A DNA stretch of 12,086 bases from positions 1 to 12,086 of the forward strand of contig DATMNI010000026.1 in NCBI GenBank assembly GCA_035570275.1, read 5' to 3'. This document shows positions 1-6,167 of this stretch, in pieces. The notes under the pieces are model-generated. The model was not told where the DNA came from. It did no database searches and saw only the letters and a program-made list of their open reading frames with translations. The DNA is from DATMNI01 sp035570275 (lineage in GTDB: Bacteria > Acidobacteriota > Terriglobia > Bryobacterales > Bryobacteraceae). The stretch's first letter is position 1. Every line of letters begins with the position of its first letter. A program made the translations under genes and the position numbers.

Positions 1-220
1 CTCGAAATTCGTCGCGGATTTCCATGGGCGATAGTGCGGAGATCTGAATCTGCATGAATTTCTCGACGCCGCGGACCCGGTCTACCAGTTCCTCGTCGAT
101 GGTGTGAAATGCACTGACGCGCATGGCGAACCAGCTACCGACACCGAAGACGCCCAAACCGAGCGCCAACATCACCAGGTACCAGGCTGTGAGACGAATT
201 CGGATCGATCCAAAGCTCAT
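1..220 (-). CDS. Sensor histidine kinase, N-terminal part (runs off the left edge)
   Basis: This is the first 73 codons of a gene that continues beyond base 1. The ATG at 220 overlaps the response-regulator stop as ATGA, the usual coupled arrangement of a regulator-kinase operon. The protein starts with a short basic segment (SIRIRLTAWY) and one hydrophobic helix at about residues 11-33. It then enters a periplasmic sequence rich in charged residues (IDEELVDRVRGVEKF), as in class I sensor kinases of the CusS/QseC kind. No HAMP, H-box or ATPase domain is visible because they lie outside the window. Its expected role is to sense an envelope signal and phosphorylate Asp51 of the neighbouring regulator. 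The kinase call rests on position, membrane topology and the start of the sequence; the signal cannot be told. Confidence 0.85.
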   Translation of the reverse strand, partial: MSFGSIRIRLTAWYLVMLALGLGVFGVGSWFAMRVSAFHTIDEELVDRVRGVEKFMQIQISALSPMEIRDEFR

Positions 221-897
221 CGGTCCTCGGTCTCCCTCACCGTGTAGCCGAATCCGCGCACGGTTTGAATCAGACGCTTGGCACCGCCGGCCTCAATCTT
301 GCTTCGTAGCTGGAAAATGAACACGTCGAGCGCGTTGCTTTCGACATCCCGATCGATTCCCCAAACGGCCTCCGTCAGATCGTCTCGGGATACGAGCCGG
401 CCGGGTCGGCGCATCAAGTGTTCGAGGAGGATGAACTCGGTGCGAGTCAGGACCAACGCTTTCCGCCCGCGACGAACTTCGTGGGTTTCGGTATTCAAAC
501 TGAGGTCGGCAACCTGCAGAACACAGCCGGATTCGCCTGCGGCACGGCGGCCAATGACGCGGAGCCGGGCCGCGAGTACCTCGAAAGAAAAAGGCTTCGT
601 CAAATAGTCGTCCGCTCCCACGTCGAGGCCGCGCACAATGTCAGGCACGGAGTCTCGTGCCGTCAACATCAAAATGGGAACCCGCGCTCCACCGGCGCGC
701 AAGCGGCGCGCCACATGGAGCCCGTCCATGCCGGGAAGCATCACATCCAGCACGATCGCGTCGAATGGCAATGTCTGGGATTTCTCCAAGCCCTTAATTC
801 CGTCCGTGGCGACATCAACCGCGTGACCCTTCCCCGCCAGTCCACGGCGGAGCAGTTCGGCCATCCGCGCATCGTCCTCGACAACTAAGATCCGCAT
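217..897 (-). CDS. OmpR/PhoB-family two-component response regulator
   Basis: The 226-residue protein is full length for the family. Residues 1-115 form the receiver: acidic pair D8/D9, phospho-acceptor D51 in VLDVMLPGMDG, T79 and K101 in the LTKPF motif. Residues about 130-222 form the winged-helix DNA-binding domain (LTRTEFILLEHL, ending QTVRGFGYTV). The start at 897 (MRILVVEDD) is chosen over an in-frame upstream start at 939 because receivers begin this way and an AAGGAAG ribosome site lies about 8 bases before it. The gene overlaps its kinase by four bases. It is divergent from the secreted protein/cytochrome genes at 1024-3591, so these are plausible targets along with its own promoter. 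The sequence resembles the CopR/CusR branch, but metal sensing is not shown. Confidence 0.95.
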   Translation of the reverse strand: MRILVVEDDARMAELLRRGLAGKGHAVDVATDGIKGLEKSQTLPFDAIVLDVMLPGMDGLHVARRLRAGGARVPILMLTARDSVPDIVRGLDVGADDYLTKPFSFEVLAARLRVIGRRAAGESGCVLQVADLSLNTETHEVRRGRKALVLTRTEFILLEHLMRRPGRLVSRDDLTEAVWGIDRDVESNALDVFIFQLRSKIEAGGAKRLIQTVRGFGYTVRETEDR

Positions 898-934
898 GTC
901 ACAAACTTCCTTATCAGATTGGCACAACCGCATC

Positions 935-962
935 AGCATAGCCAGAGCCGGAATCCAAGCAA
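935..962 (-). promoter_or_regulatory. Weak candidate promoter for the response regulator operon
   Basis: On the minus strand TTGCTT (962-957) and TATGCT (940-935) are 16 bases apart, about 40 bases upstream of the regulator ATG at 897. Each box matches the sigma-70 consensus only partly. The inverted repeat at 973-993 lies just upstream of the -35 box, where an activator would bind, which fits autoregulation. This is inference from spacing only. Confidence 0.3.
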
Positions 963-972
963 TCCCAGCCCT

Positions 973-993
973 CCTGAGGTTACTCAGGTAACC
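973..993. promoter_or_regulatory. Nested inverted repeats in the divergent gap (candidate operator)
   Basis: Two perfect inverted repeats interlock here: CCTGAG-GTTA-CTCAGG (973-988) and GGTTAC-TCAG-GTAACC (978-993). The same bases also form an imperfect direct repeat, TGAGGTTAC/TCAGGTAAC, with a 9-base step, close to the 10-11 base step typical of OmpR-family binding sites. The site lies between the divergent starts at 897 and 1024, upstream of both. Binding by the adjacent regulator is inferred. Confidence 0.45.
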
Positions 994-1023
994 CTAATAT
1001 TGGTAGTTCACAATGGGACAGTC

Positions 1024-1698
1024 GTGAAGCCGCGAACTGCAATCGGGAAAGTGCTGCTGCTCGCAGCCGCCTCAATAGGCCGCAGTGAGAGCATCAACTT
1101 TGACAACGCAACCGTGGGCGCGGTGCCCCCGGGTTGGGTGGTCGCGATGACCCACACTGGCGGCGCCCCGAGGTGGGAGGTGCTCAAAGACGATTCGGCC
1201 CCCAGCCAGCCGAATGTTCTGGCACAACTTTCGACGGACCGCACCGCGGGACGCTTTCCGCTGGCAATTTGGGATCGCGCCAGTCCCAGGGACGGCACCC
1301 TCACGGTCAAGTTCAAAGCGGTATCCGGAAGCGTGGATCAGGGCGCCGGACTGGTATGGCGCTACCTGGACGCCAACAACTACTACATCGTTCGCGCCAA
1401 CGCGCTGGAAAATAACGTCGTGCTCTACAAAGTGCAAAACGGTCAGCGGGTGTCGCTTGCGCCAAAAGGAGCCGTGTCGAATAGCTACGGCGTGAAACAC
1501 CGGGTTCCCAAGCAAACATGGTCCACTCTGAGTGTCGGCTTTCATGGCAACCTCTTCACCGTGAGTTTGGATAACCAGAAGCTGTTCGAGGTCAAGGACT
1601 CGACATTTACCGGACCTGGCAAGACCGGGCTTTGGACGAAGTCGGATAGCGTCATCTACTTCGACGATTTTCAGGTGGTGGAGCAAGTCGGGAAATAG
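1024..1698 (+). CDS. Secreted concanavalin-like (DUF1080-type) domain protein
   Basis: From the GTG at 1024 the product is 224 residues. It has a typical signal peptide: basic start MKPRTAIGK, hydrophobic VLLLAAASIG, likely cleavage near residues 22-23. The reading frame extends upstream to an ATG at 919, but that would put the signal peptide inside the protein and is disfavoured. No strong ribosome site is seen at the GTG. The mature part is beta-rich: FDNATVGAVPPGW, LVWRYLDANNYYIVRANAL, and an ending GLWTKSDSVIYFDDFQV. This pattern is known from jelly-roll domains of the DUF1080/laminin-G superfamily, which bind or process sugars in some relatives. No catalytic residues can be assigned. It is transcribed with the small ORF and the multihaem cytochrome that follow, so an extracytoplasmic role near that redox protein is likely. 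Confidence 0.8.
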   Translation: MKPRTAIGKVLLLAAASIGRSESINFDNATVGAVPPGWVVAMTHTGGAPRWEVLKDDSAPSQPNVLAQLSTDRTAGRFPLAIWDRASPRDGTLTVKFKAVSGSVDQGAGLVWRYLDANNYYIVRANALENNVVLYKVQNGQRVSLAPKGAVSNSYGVKHRVPKQTWSTLSVGFHGNLFTVSLDNQKLFEVKDSTFTGPGKTGLWTKSDSVIYFDDFQVVEQVGK

Positions 1699-1905
1699 AT
1701 GAAACAGGCCGCACTATTTCTCCGCCTCACGGGCATCAGCCCGGTTTTGGCGGATGGACGGGATCGGGACCAACGCATCGCAGACCTGGAACGACAGGTT
1801 ACGGAAGCTAAGGGCACTGTCGCAGGCCGCCAGAAGACGATTGAATCGCTTTCCACACAGGTGCAGGAGGTCAAGAACCACCCTCCTTCGAGGACGACGC
1901 GGTGA
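1699..1905 (+). CDS. Small coiled-coil ORF of unknown function
   Basis: The ATG follows directly on the TAG of the preceding gene (no gap), with GGGAA a few bases upstream, so translation would be coupled. The 68-residue product starts with a short semi-hydrophobic segment (MKQAALFLRLTGISPVLA), possibly a weak signal peptide. Residues about 22-59 carry a coiled-coil-like pattern of charged and aliphatic residues (RIADLERQVTEAK), followed by a basic tail. I recognise no family. It could be a small periplasmic spacer or partner for the cytochrome, or a chance ORF in the 243-base space between two real genes; its tight placement and heptad pattern favour a real gene. Confidence 0.5.
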   Translation: MKQAALFLRLTGISPVLADGRDRDQRIADLERQVTEAKGTVAGRQKTIESLSTQVQEVKNHPPSRTTR

Positions 1906-1941
1906 ACGGCAGGTCCCAGACCACATGGGGAATTCTCTGAA

Positions 1942-3591
1942 ATGAAAAAACTTGCGGTTATAGTCATTGTCGTTCTTGCTTTAGCGCTGGGCGCCCTTTA
2001 TGGATACATCGTTTCAGGTGGTTTGATAGCCCGCCAGAAGCCGCCTGCGGTAGAAACGAGCGTTACCCGGTGGATGCTACGCGTGAGTGTTCCTGAAGCG
2101 GCGAAAAAATTGCAGAACCCGCTCATGGCCGATACCGGCGGCGGGAACGTATCTGCCGGACGGGAATTATACCAGCAGAAATGCGAAGCCTGCCATGCTT
2201 ATGACGGCAGCGGGAAGACTGAAATGGGCGCCGGTCTGTATCCGCCTCCACTCGATCTTCGTGGTCCCGAAATCCACAACGCGACCGATGGGGAATTGTT
2301 CTATTTCATCCGGAACGGCATACGAAACACCGCCATGCCGGGGTGGCAGATGCCGGATCAAGACACCTGGCGGCTGGTTGTTTTCATTCGGAATCTACCC
2401 AAGGTTGCCTCACTGTCCGCCCGAGCCCCGGCGCCCGGACCCGCGGCCTCTCCGCTATCCGCTCAGTATGTCGGCTCGGCCGCCTGCAAAACATGTCACA
2501 GCCACATCTACGAGCGCTGGAGTAAAACCCGGATGGCGAACGTGGTTCGCGACCCGCGCGAACATCCCGACGCAATCATCCCGGATCTGTCAAAGCCCAA
2601 TCCGCTTGTCACATTCTCAAAGGATGATATCGCCTTCGTTTACGGGAGCAAATGGAAGCAGCGGTACTTTAAGAAAGTCGGTGACGATTTCTTCCCTTTG
2701 CCCGCCCAGTGGGACGTGACACACCAAATCTGGCGCCCCTACAATGTTAAGCCTGGGACGGACTGGTGGACCAGGTATTATCCCGAAGACAACATGGGGC
2801 GCCCAACCGGACCCACCTGCGACGGCTGCCACTCGGTCAATTACGATGTGAGCACAAAGAAAGTGACCGAGTGGAATGTCGGTTGCGAAAAGTGTCACGG
2901 CCCCGGCGGCGATCACGCCAAGCAGCCATCGCGGGCGAACATCGTGAATCCGGCGCGCCTCAACTACGTTGACGCTACCAACACCTGCATTCAGTGTCAT
3001 TCGCAAGGGCAACCCCTGACCGCTCCCAGCGCGGGAAAGGCTTATGATTGGCCCGTCGGCTTCCATATGGGCAAGCGTCTGGACGATTTCTGGAAACTGG
3101 AGGAGCACAAACTCGGCGAGACGACGTTCACGCATTTCGCCGACGGGACTGCGCACAAGAATCGCATGCAGGGCAACGACTTCGTTACCAGCCTCATGTA
3201 CACGCACGGCGTCACTTGCTTCAGTTGCCACGACGCGCATGGCGCGGAGAACGATGCGCTCTTATGGAAGCCGGCGAACGTTCTGTGCTTGGATTGTCAC
3301 GGTCCGAACTCGCCTAACGGCCCTCACGCGCCCACAACCGAGCAACACACGCATCACAAAGCAGGAAGCCAGGGCAACGAGTGCATCGCGTGCCACATGC
3401 CGAAGATCCAACAGACGATTGCCGACGTGAACGTGCGGAGCCACACGTTTCACTTCGTCACTCCGGCCATGACTGACGCTTTGAAGATTCCGAACGCCTG
3501 CAATGTCTGCCACGCCGACAAATCGACGGCATGGTCCAATGCGGCCCTCAGGACATGGGTGGACCGCTCACCTTGGCGTGTAGCCGAATGA
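1942..3591 (+). CDS. Membrane-anchored nine-haem cytochrome c (class I cytochrome c fused to an eight-haem c554-like module)
   Basis: The 549-residue protein begins with one uncleaved-looking hydrophobic helix (residues 4-27), placing the rest in the periplasm. Nine CXXCH haem-binding motifs are visible at residues 81, 182, 293, 315, 349, 426, 449, 481 and 520. The first sits in a separate class I cytochrome c domain (about 70-155) with a likely axial Met132 in TAMPGW, as in cbb3-type subunit III domains. A Pro/Ala-rich linker (160-173) follows. The other eight lie in a region like the cytochrome c554 / doubled-CXXCH families, rich in extra His that can serve as distal ligands. Its role is electron transfer across the periplasm, possibly with a terminal reductase activity. 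Substrate is unknown: no CXXCK of NrfA is present. It ends soon after the last haem; some relatives carry further repeats, absent here. Confidence 0.9.
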   Translation: MKKLAVIVIVVLALALGALYGYIVSGGLIARQKPPAVETSVTRWMLRVSVPEAAKKLQNPLMADTGGGNVSAGRELYQQKCEACHAYDGSGKTEMGAGLYPPPLDLRGPEIHNATDGELFYFIRNGIRNTAMPGWQMPDQDTWRLVVFIRNLPKVASLSARAPAPGPAASPLSAQYVGSAACKTCHSHIYERWSKTRMANVVRDPREHPDAIIPDLSKPNPLVTFSKDDIAFVYGSKWKQRYFKKVGDDFFPLPAQWDVTHQIWRPYNVKPGTDWWTRYYPEDNMGRPTGPTCDGCHSVNYDVSTKKVTEWNVGCEKCHGPGGDHAKQPSRANIVNPARLNYVDATNTCIQCHSQGQPLTAPSAGKAYDWPVGFHMGKRLDDFWKLEEHKLGETTFTHFADGTAHKNRMQGNDFVTSLMYTHGVTCFSCHDAHGAENDALLWKPANVLCLDCHGPNSPNGPHAPTTEQHTHHKAGSQGNECIACHMPKIQQTIADVNVRSHTFHFVTPAMTDALKIPNACNVCHADKSTAWSNAALRTWVDRSPWRVAE

Positions 3592-3607
3592 GCCGGCCAG
3601 GCCCGGT

Positions 3608-4543
3608 TTACTTCTGTGCCCCGGGCGTGGAACCGAGACGCGACGCACGACCGCTCGATTCGGTCACCTTATAATCCGGCGGGGCTTCAAACATGGTAGC
3701 GGACGGCTCACTGCGGCTGACGTTGGCCAGCTTTCTCACCGTCTCACCGGTGCGCGGGTCGGAATGCTTGTAGAGGACCTCGGCGTGCAGATCCGCCGAG
3801 TACCAGCTTTCGGTCACGATCTGAATCGGCAGTTCGTTGCCCATCCGGCCGGCCGGAACGGACAACGTGGTGCGGGTGCCGTCGGCCGGCACACCTTCGA
3901 TGTTCTGGCGGCCCAGCGATTCGGTCTTGATGTTCTGGCTATCGAGACCGTGCGGCCGCGGGCCGAGGCCCGCAACGTTGGGTCCGGGGCCGCGCCGAGG
4001 CGGACCGCCTTGGGCCTGGGCCTGGTCGGAAGGCGGACCACCGTGCCCGCCCCGCATTCCTCCATACTGGCCGCGAGGCGTCCAGGTGGCTTTGGTAGCC
4101 GTGCGATCCTTGGTATTCAGAGCGTAATTCACGCCTGCCACCGGGTCATTGATAAAAACCACCTGCGGCAGGTTGGCATTGGCCGCGAGACCGTTCAGAT
4201 TCACCGATTGCTCGCTGCGCGTGCGGCCCTCGGAATCGCGGTAAAACTTTGCCGTCGTGGACTGGCGGATGTGGTTTCCATCGGCCAGTGTCTGCGTGCT
4301 CTCGGTCACGATGTCCGCCGAATACGGCGCATTCTTCACCAGGCGGCCGGGCATTCCCGCTTCAGCGCCCAGGAAGCGGGCACCAGCGCCGGGCGGCGGC
4401 CCGAATCCCATCCGGTCCCCACGTCCCGGGCCACGTCCGGGCCCAGGACCTGTGCCACCCGGATCCTGTGCGAATACACATACGGTGGCGAATACGCACA
4501 CGGCCAGCAGCGGAAGGCCGATCGAAAACCTTCGAATTCTCAT
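3608..4543 (-). CDS. Secreted Gly/Pro-rich protein of the ECF sigma operon
   Basis: The start at 4543 (MRIRRFSIG) is chosen because GAGGAG lies 7 bases upstream and the signal peptide then begins properly; an in-frame start at 4576 would precede it. The 311-residue product has a signal peptide (residues 1-26, ending VFAQ). Next come a Gly/Pro/Arg-rich stretch (29-55), a conserved-looking domain (about 68-150, with DIVTESTQTLADGN and FYRDSEGRTRSE), a second low-complexity linker (about 156-198), and a C-terminal domain (about 205-295, with WYSADLHAEVLYKHSDPRTG). I recall similar proteins in Acidobacteriota, often near sigma/anti-sigma genes, but know no function. It lies downstream of the anti-sigma gene on the same strand, so it is likely a target or the envelope output of that sigma factor. 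It converges on the cytochrome gene with a 16-base gap. Confidence 0.8.
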   Translation of the reverse strand: MRIRRFSIGLPLLAVCVFATVCVFAQDPGGTGPGPGRGPGRGDRMGFGPPPGAGARFLGAEAGMPGRLVKNAPYSADIVTESTQTLADGNHIRQSTTAKFYRDSEGRTRSEQSVNLNGLAANANLPQVVFINDPVAGVNYALNTKDRTATKATWTPRGQYGGMRGGHGGPPSDQAQAQGGPPRRGPGPNVAGLGPRPHGLDSQNIKTESLGRQNIEGVPADGTRTTLSVPAGRMGNELPIQIVTESWYSADLHAEVLYKHSDPRTGETVRKLANVSRSEPSATMFEAPPDYKVTESSGRASRLGSTPGAQK

Positions 4544-4578
4544 TTTTCTACTCCTCACAGCGATGAATGAAGCCAAGT

Positions 4579-4611
4579 TAGCTTAAGGCAAACGCTAGCT
4601 TAAGAAGCTAG
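4579..4611. repeat. Hairpin and direct repeat between anti-sigma and secreted-protein genes
   Basis: TAGCTTAAG occurs twice (4579-4587 and 4596-4604). The second copy is part of a perfect inverted repeat, CTAGCTT-AAG-AAGCTAG (4595-4611), which covers the TAG stop of the anti-sigma gene (4608-4610). On the minus strand, the direction of transcription, no T-run follows, so it is not a classical terminator. It could weaken read-through into the secreted-protein gene, stabilise the upstream message, or be a protein-binding site. Confidence 0.45.
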
Positions 4612-5387
4612 TCTAAAAAGCGTACTGCGCGGGCCAGGCCATCATTGCCCAACATCACGTCGGCCTGCACCGATCCGGAAGCCTCTTCGGGCTTTACGTC
4701 ATACCCTAGCGCGATCATGGCGGAGCGGGGCACCTCCACACGCACCAGGTTCACTTCTTCGTTGGGACCGATTTGGGCCGCGTTGGGCAGCGGAATAAAG
4801 CCGCTTTCCACTACCGGAGCGCCGCCATCGGTCGAAGTACCACCATCGGTTGGAGCACGACCATCGATTGGATTACCATCATCGGTCTCGATTTCCGCCG
4901 GCATCCCGGCTACTGCCATCTCGACGCCCGCAGAGACGGCTGGCGAAGCCAACTCGGGCTGGCGGCCCCCGCTCAGGAACGCTGCTACGGCAAACAACGC
5001 GGCGGCGGCGGTGGCCCAACTGAAAACCGCAGTCCATTTGCTAACAGGCATCCATCGGGCCCGCGCCCCAGTGGACTGCCAACCGCCGGCTCCCATTCCC
5101 GCCTGGGTGCGGAAGGCCTCCCTCAAGCGGGCTTCCACCCGCGGCGGAGCCGCCATACTGCCCATCTGGCTGGCAACCGCCCGCAAGCCTTTCTGCAAGG
5201 CGACGTAGCTCCTCAACCGGGCCGCGCAACCGGGACAATGCGCCAGGTGCTCGTGATTCGGCAAGCCTGCGGAATCGGCCAACCGAACCGTCGTCATTCC
5301 CGCGTTACCACTGCCCATCTCTTCACCACTGCCCATCTGAGGCGGCGCTGTTTGAGACATGGCGTTCCAGAATTCCTGGCAGTTCAT
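4608..5387 (-). CDS. Zinc-finger anti-sigma factor, single-pass membrane protein
   Basis: Start at 5387 (MNCQEFW) gives 259 residues and an ATGA overlap with the sigma gene; a GTG three codons upstream at 5396 is less likely. The cytoplasmic part has an HxxxCxxC zinc site (HLAHCPGC, about residues 47-54) with an early Cys at residue 3, as in zf-HC2/ZAS anti-sigma factors. Unusually, about 43 residues separate that Cys from the His, a longer spacer than the roughly 25 I recall as typical. A transmembrane helix follows at about 119-138 and then a periplasmic region with a DG-rich repeat stalk (169-192) and a C-terminal domain ending at RFLD. It should bind and restrain the ECF sigma factor encoded immediately upstream until an envelope signal releases it. 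Confidence 0.88.
   Translation of the reverse strand: MNCQEFWNAMSQTAPPQMGSGEEMGSGNAGMTTVRLADSAGLPNHEHLAHCPGCAARLRSYVALQKGLRAVASQMGSMAAPPRVEARLREAFRTQAGMGAGGWQSTGARARWMPVSKWTAVFSWATAAAALFAVAAFLSGGRQPELASPAVSAGVEMAVAGMPAEIETDDGNPIDGRAPTDGGTSTDGGAPVVESGFIPLPNAAQIGPNEEVNLVRVEVPRSAMIALGYDVKPEEASGSVQADVMLGNDGLARAVRFLD
4812..4883. repeat. Four 18-base tandem repeats inside the anti-sigma gene
   Basis: Four imperfect units of 18 bases lie in register; on the plus strand CCATCG-like cores start at 4825, 4843, 4861 and 4879. They encode four six-residue units on the minus strand: DDGNPI, DGRAPT, DGGTST, DGGAPV. The repeat keeps frame and forms a flexible acidic stalk on the periplasmic side of the anti-sigma factor. 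Copy number may vary between strains by slippage. Confidence 0.8.
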
Positions 5388-5998
5388 GAAAGACACCTCG
5401 CCGGCTTGAGGCCACCAACGGCCTGCCGGGGATTCCGTTCCTGGTTCAATTTGTCGAGAAGCAGCCCGCGCGCCCGGTGCAACCGCGACCGTACGGTCCC
5501 AATCGGGCAGCCCAGTACCACGGCGGCGTCGGCGTAATCTACTTCTTCCAAGTCACAGAGCACCACGACTTCCCGGTACCGGCGCGGCAGGGCTTGAACC
5601 GCCCGCCGCAAGGCCGCAATATCCTCGCGATGCGTCAACTCCACCAGCGGGTCGTCATTCACCGCCAGTTCGGGCAGGGTCCCATCGTCAAGGTCGTTCT
5701 CCAGCGCCACGGCGGACCGGCCCCGCTCCACGTTTCGCAGCACCAACTTGCGGGCTATGCCGAAAAGATAGCCGGACAGCGTTCCCCGCTCCGGATCGAA
5801 ACCGCATTCCTGGCGAAGCAATGCCAGAAAAACTTCCTGGGTGACATCCTCAGCCACCGTCAGGGAACCGCTCATGTGCAAGGCGAAACGGTAGATGGCA
5901 GCCTGCCGCTTGCGGTAAAGTATTACGAACGCTTCCTCGTCACCACTCCGTAACCGGATCAGGAGTTCGTCATCCGTCTCGGGCGGGCTGGGCGTCAT
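5384..5998 (-). CDS. ECF-family RNA polymerase sigma factor
   Basis: The 204-residue protein has the two sigma regions of the ECF group. Region 2 is at about residues 24-92, with the helix AEDVTQEVFLALLR and SGYLFGIARKLVLR. Region 4 is at about 128-182, with LPRRYREVVVLCDLEEVDYADAA and the recognition helix GCPIGTVRSRLHRAR. The start at 5998 (MTPSPPETDDELL) is chosen because it fits the usual N-terminus and has AGAGGT just upstream, although the gap is short; an in-frame ATG at 6052 is possible. It overlaps the anti-sigma gene by four bases, so the two are translated together. It should direct RNA polymerase to envelope-response promoters, including perhaps its own operon. No clear GGAAC-N16-CGT ECF promoter with correct spacing was found upstream. 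Confidence 0.95.
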   Translation of the reverse strand: MTPSPPETDDELLIRLRSGDEEAFVILYRKRQAAIYRFALHMSGSLTVAEDVTQEVFLALLRQECGFDPERGTLSGYLFGIARKLVLRNVERGRSAVALENDLDDGTLPELAVNDDPLVELTHREDIAALRRAVQALPRRYREVVVLCDLEEVDYADAAVVLGCPIGTVRSRLHRARGLLLDKLNQERNPRQAVGGLKPARCLS

Positions 5999-6024
5999 TG
6001 ACCTCTCATATATAATTGCGCAAC

Positions 6025-6041
6025 GGAACCCGAAAAGTTCC
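6025..6041. promoter_or_regulatory. Inverted repeat upstream of the sigma operon
   Basis: GGAAC-N7-GTTCC is a perfect 5-base inverted repeat 27-43 bases upstream of the sigma ATG. On the minus strand its first arm reads GGAACTTTT, like an ECF -35 element, but the nearest CGTT is only 11 bases further, too close for a standard -10. It may be an operator or an atypical autoregulatory element. Confidence 0.3.
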
Positions 6042-6115
6042 ATAGAAACCACGGGGTTAGGGGCCAGACGGCAGTACCGGGAGCAAAAAGTCTGACGGTT
6101 AACATTTTTTGGTAC

Positions 6116-6150
6116 TTTACTACTAGTAGTTATTGGCTTAGAATGCTAAG
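6116..6150 (+). promoter_or_regulatory. Candidate sigma-70 promoter with palindromes, for the PAS-LuxR gene
   Basis: TTTACT (6116-6121) and TAGAAT (6139-6144) are 17 bases apart and match the consensus at 4 and 5 of 6 positions. A perfect 12-base palindrome ACTACTAGTAGT (6119-6130) overlaps the -35 box and spacer, and CTTAG-AATG-CTAAG (6137-6150) overlaps the -10. GGTACTTT occurs at 6111 and again at 6155. The layout suggests a regulated, possibly self-repressed promoter. Confidence 0.45.
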
Positions 6151-6167
6151 GATCGGTACTTTTTACC

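Noticed and set aside
919..1023. Upstream extension of the secreted protein gene to an ATG at 919
   Set aside because: It would place a clear signal peptide 35 residues inside the protein and make the gene cover the divergent control region.
1942..3591. NrfA nitrite reductase or hydroxylamine oxidoreductase
   Set aside because: No CXXCK motif of NrfA, the haem count is nine, and the layout with a leading class I domain does not match either enzyme.
3580..3625. Terminator hairpin between the converging cytochrome and secreted-protein genes
   Set aside because: The best pairing (AGCCGG/CCGGTT) is short, needs a G-T pair and has no T-run in either direction.
6003..6025. ECF autoregulatory promoter upstream of the sigma gene
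   Set aside because: GGAAC is present, but the following CGTT is 11 bases away where about 16 are expected, so only the inverted repeat is reported.
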